Below, in pieces: positions 12,300 to 23,789 of a stretch of 64,000 nucleotides of DNA. The notes below the pieces were generated by a model that was given only the letters and a program-made list of their open reading frames with translations, was not told where the DNA came from and ran no database searches. Every line of letters begins with the position of its first letter. The stretch's first letter is position 1. The stretch covers positions 186,001-250,000 of the forward strand of contig JAAVTG010000637.1 in assembly GCA_011947345.1 (NCBI GenBank), written 5' to 3'. The DNA comes from Phytophthora quininea. Lineage: Eukaryota; Oomycota; Peronosporomycetes; Peronosporales; Peronosporaceae. Position numbers and translations under genes: made by a program.

Positions 12300-13259
12300 C
12301 TAGCAGACCATTTCGATCTCCTTTTTGGCACTGCCGAAGCAGACCAGCTCGCTCTTCAGCCGCTTGCGTGTGGCCACCTTCTGCTCCGAGTCTCCCATCA
12401 ACCGTGCAAGCTTGTCATCGGTCACACTGTTCAATTCGCGAGCCATCCCAGCAGCAAATTGGCAGAGCACCAGATCGTTCAGCCGCATGGGGATCAAGTC
12501 CACGAACCGCGGCATGGCCACATCCAAATATGCTTGCAGTGCCATCTGCATCTCGAGAGCTTCGCGGTCGTCCGTAGTCGGCGCAATGGATGCGATCGCT
12601 TTCATGACGTCTGCGAGTCGAGCTCTTCCGCACGAGTCCACAGGCACAGCGTCTTTCATTTGATCTTGCAGACCTCGCAGCCTCTTCTTGTCCATCTCGG
12701 AGAATAGTCGCTGGTCTTGAGTATAGGGACGGCTTTCTGCGGCGAGTAGTGTGTCCATTTCCTCCTTGGCAGCTTGCACCACGCAGTCAAGCACTTCAAC
12801 CGAAGTATTCTTGATAAACTGCGCCACTCTCGACGTGGCGTGGAGTCCGGTGGTCACGAGGTCGGAGACCAACTTGGTTTGAATTCGATACCCGTCAAGA
12901 AGCTGCTGGGTTGGCCCTCCCCACTCGTCCACGCATTGGCGGTAGAGGTTGCAGAACACTTGATACGACGGGAAGATGGAGAGCTCGTCGCCACGGTTTT
13001 CGCGGATAAAGTGCTTCGTCGCCGCGAAGTTGTCGAAGCGCCATGTATCTGCAGCCAACCAACCCGTAAACTCCGCACAACGGACTAGCGTGCCGTTCAC
13101 CTCGATCACTTTTACGCTGCACCATTCGCCATCGATGTCGACCTGGATATCGACGACGCAACACCCGACGCTAGAGAATATGCTCAGGAAGCAACTGACC
13201 AAAACTTGTACAGGCAGCAGGACACTCGCTTTGGCCACTGGAATGCTGTCCAAAGGCAT
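12300..13259 (-). pseudogene. Dynamin 3' fragment, copy 4 (five-T form)
   Basis: It differs from copies 1-3 by one extra T near 12,325, so the frame ends in KKEIEMVC without the 20-residue extension. The divergent 20-kb copy ends the same way (KKEVEMVC), which suggests this is the ancestral ending and that the other copies, including the gene at 23.8 kb, lost a T or were misread. Confidence 0.85.
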
Positions 13260-14379
13260 GAACACGGTGCTGGACAGCTACGTCAAGAGTCTCCGGCACG
13301 TCCGACTGGTGTGTCTGGATTCGTGTTGGAAGAGCAGTCAATTTAAAGCGAACGTCCAAGTTAAAAGTCTAGACAAGTATATCAAGAGGCTGCTGACAGG
13401 ACGACACACTGCAGCAGTGAAGCCGGAGCTCGAACGGAAAATGAGCTCGCCGTTGAGGAGGTCGGAGAGTTCTGGCAGTTGCAGTCCGACGAAGAGAGCG
13501 ACAGATTTGTATCAAGAAGAACGACGAGCTGCCATGTTGGACCAGGAGTTGAGAGATATCGAGAGGCGCAAAGCGAGGTTGGTGGAACTGCCGACTGGGA
13601 AATACGCAGCAGGCAATCGCAGTCGATTCGTGTTTATGAATTGGGACAATTGTACTACGTGCTGCTTGATCTGCTGGAAACGGTGGGGTCGTCCAAGAAC
13701 AAGAACACGCTGGTGCTTGTCATGGGCGACGGTGCACTCGGCGGCAGTGGCGCCAACCAGAAGGAGGCGACACGAGATCTAGTGATGAGGTTTCTCGAGA
13801 AAAACTGGTTTCTCGAGATCCACTCGTGGTTGCATGCGCTAAACGACTGGTTTTGGACATCCTGGAGCAATTTCAGCACCGCGTGGCAGTTAAACCGCTG
13901 GATGGTGACATTCACAGTCTCGTGTATCTGAAAGAGGATGAAGAGGAGGTCTGGGTAGATCCCGTGTGGCATGATCCCTCTAGGCGTTGTCGTGAATCAC
14001 CGAGAGCAGAATCTCCGCTGATCCGAAGCGCTCCCCCTCTGCTTCGGCGTGGGATGTTGCCGCTATTCCGCCGGTCTCGTTGTTTCCGACAACTCCCAAT
14101 TTGACGCTGGAGCAGAAGCTGGAGCAAAGGACGAGACTTGAGCAGGAACGGAGAGAGCTGCTGGAACGGCTGCAGAAGAATCAGGAAGCGCTGGACGCCC
14201 TCGGGTTGGAGACTTGGTCCATGCAACTACTGCAGCAACAGCAGGAATTCGCACGAGTCGCGCAGCAGGCGAGTGACAAGCAACTGGCGATGCGCATGGC
14301 ACAAGAGGAAGAGATGCAATTGCGATTCCTGGACAAGTATGGGCAGGATCAACGTGAGGAGCCATGGCAGTTTGCCTAA
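13148..14379 (+). pseudogene. NYN-domain protein, 3' part, copy 4
   Basis: Besides the shared breaks it lacks one T near 13,855 (actggttttgg against actggtttttgg), which shifts the frame inside the NYN core after ALNDWF. Confidence 0.6.
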
Positions 14380-14627
14380 AGCTGTTGATGGACGAGTCTT
14401 GCCGCATTCTGTTTAAATCTGACTACGTAGTAGTTCGCTTTCACCCTAGCGAATGAGCGAGTTGTGGCGTTTTTCGCGGCATTGCTTCACATGTTGGAGC
14501 TGGCCTCGAGCAGCGAGAATGACAGAGGTCTCGATAGGCGACCGGAAATGAGCGAAAGCTGTAAATGAAAGCGCACAAACGTCTACATGTATTGAGCAAA
14601 GAGTTGCGAAGACCAGCGCCTTCCCCA

Positions 14628-15071
14628 TTAGTCCACAAGGTGCGGGTACTTCTTGTAGTACCAGTCGCGATACTTCTCCCAAAACTGGAACTTGGGGTCG
14701 GAAGGGTTTTCGCCATTGCGCGCGAATCCCCAGTTGATATACAGGGTGCTGGGACTCGCGTCGGCGTCGTCAAAGTACTTGAAGTATTTCGTCTTGACCT
14801 TTCCCGCGTTGATGTTGGCCATCATCTTCTCCACCTTCTCGGCTGCAGTGAGAGGTTTTCCTCCAAACCCAAAGACCCTCTCTTCCTCCGCGTCCGAGAG
14901 GCCCTGCTGCTCGTCGTCGTCAAGAGTCTTGGCACTTCGAAGAGATCTCTTCTCAGCTCCGGCATTGCTGGTTTCGCCAAGCGAGCGAGTCTGAGGTGGC
15001 GACCCGGTAGCAGAGATCACGGTAGAGCTCGCTAGAGCAACTACTGCCAGCAGAAGGTATTGCAGACGCAT
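14628..15071 (-). CDS. Secreted RXLR effector, copy 5 (intact)
   Basis: Its protein is identical to copies 2-4. It is the last intact copy before the divergent part of the array. Confidence 0.93.
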   Translation of the reverse strand: MRLQYLLLAVVALASSTVISATGSPPQTRSLGETSNAGAEKRSLRSAKTLDDDEQQGLSDAEEERVFGFGGKPLTAAEKVEKMMANINAGKVKTKYFKYFDDADASPSTLYINWGFARNGENPSDPKFQFWEKYRDWYYKKYPHLVD

Positions 15072-15116
15072 CGTTCTTCTCGATCAACTTGAGCGGAGAC
15101 TTGAGCGTGTGGAAGG

Positions 15117-15132
15117 AAGTTTGAGAATGAGC
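15117..15132 (-). promoter_or_regulatory. Initiator element of effector copy 5
   Basis: It is the same 14-of-16 match as in copy 2. Confidence 0.7.
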
Positions 15133-15955
15133 AATGGCAAACTGGGCCAGCAACCGATGCAGGGCATCAAACTGACCGCTTGACAAGGGTGGTGGTTCAT
15201 AGGTCCTCTATTATTTGTTATCTCTAACTAATAGATTCCAACAGCTTGGCAAGGGTGACGCTCGTGGCACATCCGAAACGCGATCTTGCTGTCAGGCCTC
15301 GCGGAAGCGAGTTGAGTGGTGGAGATCGAGCAGCATACCGTGGCTGAGAGTGACAACGCGGGCTTGTGCGTTCGCGAGTATCTTCTGCGAGATTGTTGTT
15401 CAAGCACAAAGCTTCGGACGGTTGTGGCGTCGAGCCTATCGTGCATCCAAAACGTGTGATCATATCGACATCTCGTCAGCAATACGAGTGATTCGTCTCA
15501 TTATTTTAAATGAGACGTCCCAACAGAATTCAACTCATATATGGCGGATGCACCAAGCGAGTTCTCTCGTAGTGTCAACCCGCGTCGTGCAAGGCACGGG
15601 TAACTTCGGTATAAGTCAATTACAAAAATCATTAAAAAAATGTATCGCAACGATGAGTTTATCATTGGTGGCGAGATGGCGTACTTCGGAGACCTACGAT
15701 GCAAATCCTATGCGAAGAGAACGTGCAAAACTGGATAGCACACGGGAGTAAACCAGCATATTCATTTGCCCCGCTTGATCTTGATCATTGGCAAACGACA
15801 ACCCTACCACTTCGACCACAGTGCATCCACCCCAACAACAACTTGTTGTCAACAAGTGGTTCCTCCGATGAGGGGAAGCGGATCAGCTATTCCACGCTTG
15901 ACACGGCTAAGAGTGTCATTGAAACCAGCACGTGCTGGTAAGGGAGATGTTGGAG

Positions 15956-17273
15956 CTAGTGGAGTTCGAATAGTGGATATTGTGATTGGAAATTAAAATG
16001 TGTGGAGCTGCACTGACTAGCAGACCATTTCGATCTCCTTTTGGCACTGCCGAAGCAGACCAGCTCGCTCTTCAGCCGCTTGCGTGTGGCCACCTTCTGC
16101 TCCGAGTCTCCCATCAACCGTGCAAGCTTGTCATCGGTCACACTGTTCAATTCGCGAGCCATCCCAGCAGCAAATTGGCAGAGCACCAGATCGTTCAGCC
16201 GCATGGGGATCAAGTCCACGAACCGCGGCATGGCCACATCCAAATATGCTTGCAGTGCCATCTGCATCTCGAGAGCTTCGCGGTCGTCCGTAGTCGGCGC
16301 AATGGATGCGATCGCTTTCATGACGTCTGCGAGTCGAGCTCTTCCGCACGAGTCCACAGGCACAGCGTCTTTCATTTGATCTTGCAGACCTCGCAGCCTC
16401 TTCTTGTCCATCTCGGAGAATAGTCGCTGGTCTTGAGTATAGGGACGGCTTTCTGCGGCGAGTAGTGTCCATTTCCTCGGCAGCTTGCACCACGCAGTCA
16501 AGCACTTCAACCGAAGTATTCTTGATAAACTGCGCCACTCTCGACGTTTGCAGTGCCATCTGCATCTCGAGAGCTTCGCGGTCGTCCGTAGTCGGCGCAA
16601 TGGATGCGATCGCTTTCATGACGTCTGCGAGTCGAGCTCTTCCGCACGAGTCCACAGGCACAGCGTCTTTCATTTGATCTTGCAGACCTCGCAGCCTCTT
16701 CTTGTCCATCTCGGAGAATAGTCGCTGGTCTTGAGTATAGGGACGGCTTTCTGCGGCGAGTAGTGTGTCCATTTCCTCCTTGGCAGCTTGCACCACGCAG
16801 TCAAGCACTTCAACCGAAGTATTCTTGATAAACTGCGCCACTCTCGACGTGGCGTGGAGTCCGGTGGTCACGAGGTCGGAGACCAACTTGGTTTGAATTC
16901 GATACCCGTCAAGAAGCTGCTGGGTTGGCCCTCCCCACTCGTCCACGCATTGGCGGTAGAGGTTGCAGAACACTTGATACGACGGGAAGATGGAGAGCTC
17001 GTCGCCACGGTTTTCGCGGATAAAGTGCTTCGTCGCCGCGAAGTTGTCGAAGCGCCATGTATCTGCAGCCAACCAACCCGTAAACTCCGCACAACGGACT
17101 AGCGTGCCGTTCACCTCGATCACTTTTACGCTGCACCATTCGCCATCGATGTCGACCTGGATATCGACGACGCAACACCCGACGCTAGAGAATATGCTCA
17201 GGAAGCAACTGACCAAAACTTGTACAGGCAGCAGGACACTCGCTTTGGCCACTGGAATGCTGTCCAAAGGCAT
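15956..17273 (-). pseudogene. Dynamin 3' fragment, copy 5, with internal duplication
   Basis: It carries a direct duplication of about 0.3 kb (16,250-16,547 and 16,548-16,849) of the segment between the stalk and the GTPase effector domain, which makes this unit about 290 bp longer than the others. The left duplicate also lacks 2 bp (GTGT to GT) and 3 bp near 16,467-16,480, which shifts the frame. Two overlapping frames therefore cover the region (16,131-17,279 and 15,956-16,600). Confidence 0.85.
16250..16849. repeat. Direct duplication inside dynamin fragment 5
   Basis: The segment from ttgcagtgccatctgc to ctcgacgt occurs twice, offset by 298 bp. It occurs once in every other unit. Confidence 0.95.
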
Positions 17274-18382
17274 GAACACGGTGCTGGACAGCTACGTCAA
17301 GAGTCTCCGGCACGTCCGACTGGTGTGTCTGGATTCGTGTTGGAAGAGCAGTCAATTTAAAGCGAACGTCCAAGTTAAAAGTCTAGACAAGATCAAGAGG
17401 CTGCTGACAGGACGACACACTGCAGCAGTGAAGCCGGAGCTCGAACGGAAAATGAGCTCGCCGTTGAGGAGGTCGGAGTTCTGGCAGTTGCAGTCCGACG
17501 AAGAGAGCGACAGATTTGTATCAAGAAGAACGACGAGCTGCCATGTTGGACCAGGAGTTGAGAGATATCGAGAGGCGCAAAGCGAGGTTGGTGGAACTGC
17601 CGACTGGGAAATACGCAGCAGGCAATCGCAGTCGATTCGTGTTTATGAATTGGGACAATTGTACTACGTGCTGCTTGATCTGCTGGAAACGGTGGGGTCG
17701 TCCAAGAACAAGAACACGCTGGTGCTTGTCATGGGCGACGGTGCACTCGGCGGCAGTGGCGCCAACCAGAAGGAGGCGACACGAGATCTAGTGATGAGGT
17801 TTCTCGAGAAAAACTGGTTTCATCCACTCGTGGTTGCATGCGCTAAACGACTGGTTTTTGGACATCCTGGAGCAATTTCAGCACCGCGTGGCAGTTAAAC
17901 CGCTGGATGGTGACATTCACAGTCTCGTGTATCTGAAAGAGGATGAAGAGGAGGTCTGGGTAGATCCCGTGTGGCATGATCCCTCTAGGCGTTGTCGTGA
18001 ATCACCGAGAGCAGAATCTCCACTGATCCAGCGCTCCCCCACTGCTTCGGCGTGGGATGTTGCCGCTATTCCGCCGGTCTCGTTGTTTCCGACAACTCCC
18101 AATTTGACGCTGGAGCAGAAGCTGGAGCAAAGGACGAGACTTGAGCAGGAACGGAGAGAGCTGCTGGAACGGCTGCAGAAGAATCAGGAAGCGCTGGACG
18201 CCCTCGGGTTGGAGACTTGGTCCATGCAACTACTGCAGCAACAGCAGGAATTCGCACGAGTCGCGCAGCAGGCGAGTGACAAGCAACTGGCGATGCGCAT
18301 GGCACAAGAGGAAGAGATGCAATTGCGATTCCTGGACAAGTATGAGCAGGATCAACGTGAGGAGCCATGGCAGTTTGCCTAA
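17161..18382 (+). pseudogene. NYN-domain protein, 3' part, copy 5 (longest open frames)
   Basis: Two overlapping frames cover almost the whole fragment: 16,990-17,898 and 17,834-18,382. Here 'gtcggagttctgg' and 'gatccagcgctcc' replace longer variants of the other units, so the NYN core, acidic region and coiled-coil tail (LEQKLEQRTRLEQERREL...) read with only one break, near 17,820, where 6 bp are missing. This unit probably shows the true frame best. Confidence 0.6.
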
Positions 18383-18630
18383 AGCTGTTGATGGACGAGT
18401 CTTGCCGCATTCTGTTTAAATCTGACTACGTAGTAGTTCGCTTTCACCCCAGCGAATGAGCGAGTTGTGGCGCTTTTCGCGGCATTGCTTCACATGTTGG
18501 AAGTGGCCTCGATCAGCGAGAATGACAGAGGTCTCGATAGGCGACCGGAAATGAGCGAAAGCTGTAGAATGAAAGCGCACAAACGTCTACATGTATTGAG
18601 CAAAGAGTTGCGAAGACCAGCGCCTTCCCA

Positions 18631-19072
18631 TTAGTCCACAAGGTGCGGGTACTTCTTGTAGTACCAGTCGCGATACTTCTCCCAAAACTGGAACTTGGGG
18701 TCGGAAGGGTTTTCGCCATTGCGCGCGAATCCCCAGTTGATATACAGGGTGCTGGGACTCGCGTCGGCGTCGTCAAAGTACTTGTAGTATTTCGTCTTGA
18801 CCTTTCCCGCGTTGATGTTGGCCATCATCTTCTCCACCTTCTCGGCTGCAGTGAGAGGTTTTCCTCCAAACCCAAAGACCCTCTCTTCCTCCGCGTCCGA
18901 GAGGCCCTGCTGCTCGTCGTCGTCAAGAGTCTTGGCACTTCGAAGAGATCTCTTCTCAGCTCCGACATTGCTGGTTTCGCCAAGCGAGCGAGTCTGAGGT
19001 GGCGACTCGGTAGCAGAGCTCACGGTAGAGCTCGCGAGCAACTACTGCCAGCAGAAGGTATTGCAGACGCAT
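18631..19072 (-). pseudogene. RXLR effector, copy 6 (frameshift in signal peptide)
   Basis: A 2-bp loss near 19,035 ('gctcgcgagc' for 'gctcgctagagc') shifts the frame within the signal peptide, so no secreted product can start at the usual ATG (19,072). Downstream the frame is open and nearly the same as the intact copies, with substitutions such as Tyr for Phe in KTKYYKYF. RSLR and EER are kept. It is either a decayed older copy or a sequencing error. Confidence 0.8.
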
Positions 19073-19117
19073 CGTTCTTCTCGATCAACTGGAGCGGAGA
19101 CTTGAGCGTGTGGAAGG

Positions 19118-19133
19118 AAATTTGAGAATGAGC
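19118..19133 (-). promoter_or_regulatory. Initiator element of effector copy 6 (best match)
   Basis: This divergent copy reads GCTCATTCTCAAATTT, 15 of 16 consensus positions and better than the amplified copies. Confidence 0.7.
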
Positions 19134-20003
19134 AATGGCAAACTGGGCCAGCAACCGATGCAGGGCATCAAACTGGCCGCTTGACAAGGGTGGTGGTTCA
19201 TAGGTCCTCTATTATTTGTTATCTCTAACTAATAGATTCAACCGTTTGACAAGGGTGACGCTCGTGGCACATCCGAACCGCGATCTTGCTGTCAGGCCTC
19301 GCGGAAGCGAGTTGAGTGGTGGAGATCGAGCAGCATACCGTGGCTGAGAGTGACAACGCGGGCTTGTGCGTTCGCGAATATCTTCTGCGAGATTGCTGTT
19401 CAAGCACAAAGCTTCGGACGGTTGTGGCGTCGAGCCTATCGTGCATCCAAAACGTGTGATCATATCGACATCTCGTCAGCAATACGAGTGATTCGTCTCA
19501 TTATTTTAAATGAGACGTCCCAACAGAACTCATATGGCGGATGCACCAAGCGAGTTCTCTCGTAGTGTCAACCCGCGTCGTGCAAGGCACGGGTAACTTC
19601 GGTATAAGTCAACAAAAATCATTAAAAAAAATGTATCGCAACGATGAGTTTATCATTGGTGGCGAGATGGCGTACTTCGGAGACCTACGATGCAAATCCT
19701 ATGCGAAGAGAACGTGCAAAACTGGATAGCACACGGAGTAAACCAGCATATTCATTTGCCCAGCTTGATCTTGATCATTGCCAAACGACAACCCTACCAC
19801 TTCGACCACAGTGCATCCACCCCAACAACAACTTGTTGTCAATAAGTGGTCCTCCGATGAGGGAAGCGGATCAGCTATTCCACGCTTGACACGGCTAAGA
19901 GTGTCATCGAAACCAGCACGTGCTGGTAAGGGAGATGCTGGAGCTAGTGGAGTTCAAGTAGTGGATATTGTGCTTGGAATTAAAATGTGTGGAGCTGCAC
20001 TGA

Positions 20004-20850
20004 CTAGCAAACCATTTCGACCTCCTTTTTCGCACTGCCGAGGCAGACCAGCTCGCTCTTCAGCCGCTTGCGTGTGGACACCTTCTGCTCCGAGTCTCCC
20101 ATCAACCGTGCAAGCTTGTCATCGGTCACACTATTCAATTCGCGAGCCATCCCAGCAGCAAATTGGCAGAGCACCAGATCGTTCAGCCGCATGGGGATCA
20201 AGTCCACGAACCGCGGCACGGCCACATCCAAATATGCTTGCAGTGCCATCTGCATCTCGAGAGCTTCACAGTCATCCGTAGTTGGCGCAATGGATGCGAT
20301 CGCTTTCATGACGTCTGCGAATCGAGCTCTTCCGCACGAGTCCACAGGCACGGCGTCTTTCATTTGATCTTGCAGACCTCGCAGCCTCTTCTTGTCCATC
20401 TCGGAGAATAGTCGCTGGTCTTGAGTATAGGGACGGCTTTCTGTGGCGAGCAGTGTGTCCATTTCCTCCTTGGCAGCTTGCGCCACGCAGTCAAGCACTT
20501 CAACCGAAGTATTCTTGATAAACTGCGCCACTCTCGACGTGGCGTGGAGTCCGCTGGTCACGAGGTCGGAGACCAACTCGGTTTGAATTCGATACCCGTC
20601 AAGAAGCTGCTGGGTTGGCCTCCCCACTCGTCCACGCATTGGCGGTAGAGGTTGCAGAACACTTGATACGACGGGAAGATGGAGATCTCGTCGCCACGGT
20701 TTTCGCGGATAAAGTGCTTCGTCGCCGCGAACTTGTCGAAGCGCCATGTATCTGCAGGCAACCAACCTGTAAACTCCGCACAACGGACTAGCATGCCGTT
20801 CACCTCGATCACTTTTACGCTGCACCATTCGCCATCGATGTCGACCTGGA
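20004..20850 (-). pseudogene. Dynamin 3' fragment, copy 6 (divergent)
   Basis: It has several substitutions relative to the others and ends in KKEVEMVC. One C is missing near 20,620 (GGCCTCC for GGCCCTCC), which breaks the frame. Confidence 0.8.
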
Positions 20851-22222
20851 TCGTCGACGACGCAACACCTGATGGCTAGAGAATATGCTCTGGAAGCAGC
20901 TCGGAGCCAAAACTGTGATCAGGCAGCAGGTCACTGCTTTGGCCACTGGAATGCTGTCCAAACTGGCATGAACAACGGTGCTGAGACAGCTACGTCAAGA
21001 GTCTCCGCACGTCCGACTGGTGTGTCAGGATTCGTGTTGAAGAGCAGTCAATTTAAAGCGAACGTCCAAGTTCAAAGTCTAGCACAAGTGATATCAAGAG
21101 GCGTGCTGAGAGGATGAACTTCTTCTTGTTCAGCAGTGGGGCCGCACCAGCATCGACCAAATCGAGCTCTTCGCCGTTGAGGAGGTCTGGAGAGTTCTGG
21201 CACGGCGTAATCCGACGAAGAGAGCGACAGATTTGTATCAAGAAGAACGACGAGGTCGCCCATGCGGACCAGGCAGTCAGTGAGAGGTTTCAGACTGGCT
21301 CAAAGACGATCTGGTCGTCGCTGGTACTGGCCCGACTGGGTGAAATGGCGTCAGGACGTCGCAACAGCAGTCGATCTCCTCCTTATCAATTGGGACAATT
21401 GTCACCTACGTGCTCGACAATGAGCTGCGTTGGACATCTCGTGGTGAGTTGGTCGTTCGACGGGAACGACACGCCCGAAAGCGCCGAACAGCGAAGACTT
21501 GGTGCTTGCCGCGGGCGACGAGTCCGACCGGTCGACGAGCTTGGCGCCGAACAACTGCTTGGAGAAAGGTCATGGCGAGAACCGAGTGAAATCGGAAGTG
21601 AAAGATGATGAGTGTTTCCCGCACGGCAACGAAACTGGTTTCAACGGAGATCCACTCGTGGTTGCACACATGCGCTAAACGACTGGTTTATGCAGAAACA
21701 ATCCTGGAAGTCGAATTTCAGGCACCGCGCTTAAACCGCTCGGATGTGTCGCCACCATTCACAGTCTCGTGTATCTGAAGGAGGATGAAGAGGAGGTCTG
21801 GGTAGATCCCGTGTGGCATGACCCTCTAGGCGTTGTCGTGAATCACCGAGAGCAGAATCTCCACTGATCCAAAGCGCTTCCCCACTGCTTCGGCGTGGGA
21901 TGTTGCCGCTATCCCGCCGGTCTCGTTGTTTCCGACAACTCCCAATTTGACGCTGGAGCAGAAGCTGGAGCAAAGGACGAGACTTGAGCAGGAACGGAGA
22001 GAGCTGCTGGAACGGCTGCAGAAGAATCAGGAAGCGCTGGACGCCCTCGAGTTGGAGACTTGGTCCATGCAACTACTGCAGCAACAGCAGGAATTCGCAC
22101 GAGTCGCGCAGCAGGCGAGTGAGCAACTGGCGATGCGCATGGCACAAGAGGAGGAGATGCAATTGCGATTCCTGGACAAGTATGAGCAGGATCAACGTGA
22201 GGAGCCCTGGCAGTTTGCCTAA
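20851..22222 (+). pseudogene. NYN-domain protein, 3' part, copy 6, blended with dynamin sequence
   Basis: From 21,781 onward the tail of the NYN gene reads normally (coiled coil, stop at 22,222). From 20,851 to 21,780 the text alternates every 10-30 bases between the NYN-unit sequence and the dynamin sequence found at about 24,698-26,000, in the same order and orientation. Examples are 'atgaacttcttcttgttcag' at 21,114 (as at 25,252) and the dynamin stretch at 21,418-21,500 (as at 25,758-25,840), with NYN bases on either side. No reading frame survives. Confidence 0.75.
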
Positions 22223-22470
22223 AGCTGTTGATGGACGAGTCTTGCCACATTCTGTTTAAATCTGACTACGTAGTAGCTCGCTTTCACCCCAGCGAATGAG
22301 CGAGTTGTGGCTGTTTTTCGCGGCATTGCTTCACATGTTGGAAGTGGCCTCGAGCAGCGAGAATGACAGAGGTCTCGATAGGCGACCGGAAATGAGCGAA
22401 AGCTGTAAATGAAAGCGCACAAACGTCTACATGTATTGAGCAAAGAGTTGCGAAGACCAGCGCCTTCCCA

Positions 22471-22909
22471 TTAGTCCACAAGGTGCGGGTACTTGTAGTA
22501 CCAGTCGCGATACTTCTCCCAAAACTGGAACTTGGGGTCGGAAGGGTTTTCGCCATTGCGCGCGAATCCCCAGTTGATATACAGGGTGCTGGGACTCGCG
22601 TCGGCGTCGTCAAAGTACTTGAAGTATTTCGTCTTGACCTTTCCCGCGTTGATGTTGGCCATCATCTTCTCCACCTTCTCGGCTGCAGTGAGGTTTTCCT
22701 CCAAACCCAAAGACCCTCTCTTCCTCCGCGTCCGAGAGGCCCTGCTGCTCGTCGTCGTCAAGAGTCTTGGCACTTCGAAGAGATCTCTTCTCAGCTCCGG
22801 CATTGCTGGTTTCGCCAAGCGAGCGAGTCTGAGGTGGCGACCCGGTAGCAGAGATCACGGTAGAGCTCGCTAGAGCAACTACTGCCAGCAGAAGGTATTG
22901 CAGACGCAT
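22471..22909 (-). pseudogene. RXLR effector, copy 7 (frameshift)
   Basis: Its N-terminal part (22,610-22,909) is identical to the intact copies through RSLR, EER and VFGFGGKP. It then lacks 2 bp near 22,690 (GTGAGG for GTGAGAGG), which shifts the frame, and later lacks one codon (YYKY for YYKKY). It sits next to the complete dynamin gene, so it occupies the original position of the effector gene. Confidence 0.8.
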
Positions 22910-22954
22910 CGTTCTTCTCGATCAACTTGAGCGGAGACTTGAGCGTGTGGAAGG

Positions 22955-22970
22955 AAGTTTGAGAATGAGC
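22955..22970 (-). promoter_or_regulatory. Initiator element of effector copy 7
   Basis: It is the same 14-of-16 match as in copies 1-5, although the coding region is broken. Confidence 0.65.
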
Positions 22971-23789
22971 AATGGCAAACTGGGCCAGCAACCGATGCAG
23001 GGCATCAAACTGACCGCTTGACAAGGGTGGTGGTTCATAGGTCCTCTATTATTTGTTATCTCTAACTAATAGATTCCAACAGCTTGGCAAGGGTGACGCT
23101 CGTGGCACATCCGAAACGCGATCTTGCTGTCAGGCCTCGCGGAAGCGAGTTGAGTGGTGGAGATCGAGCAGCATACCGTGGCTGAGAGTGACAACGCGGG
23201 CTTGTGCGTTCGCGAGTATCTTCTGCGAGATTGTTGTTCAAGCACAAAGCTTCGGACGGTTGTGGCGTCGAGCCTATCGTGCATCCAAAACGTGTGATCA
23301 TATCGACATCTCGTCAGCAATACGAGTGATTCGTCTCATTATTTTAAATGAGACGTCCCAACAGAATTCAACTCATATATGGCGGATGCACCAAGCGAGT
23401 TCTCTCGTAGTGTCAACCCGCGTCGTGCAAGGCACGGGTAACTTCGGTATAAGTCAATTACAAAATCATTAAAAATGTATCGCAACGATGAGTTTATCAT
23501 TGGTGGCGAGATGGCGTACTTCGAGACCTACGATGCAAATCCTATGCGAAGAGAACGTGCAAAACTGGATAGCACACGGGAGTAAACCAGCATATTCATT
23601 TGCCCCGCTTGATCTTGATCATTGGCAAACGACAACCCTACCACTTCGACCACAGTGCATCCACCCCAACAACAACTTGTTGTCAACAAGTGGTTCCTCC
23701 GATGAGGGGAAGCGGATCAGCTATTCCACGCTTGACACGGCTAAGAGTGTCATTGAAACCAGCACGTGCTGGTAAGGGAGATGTTGGAG

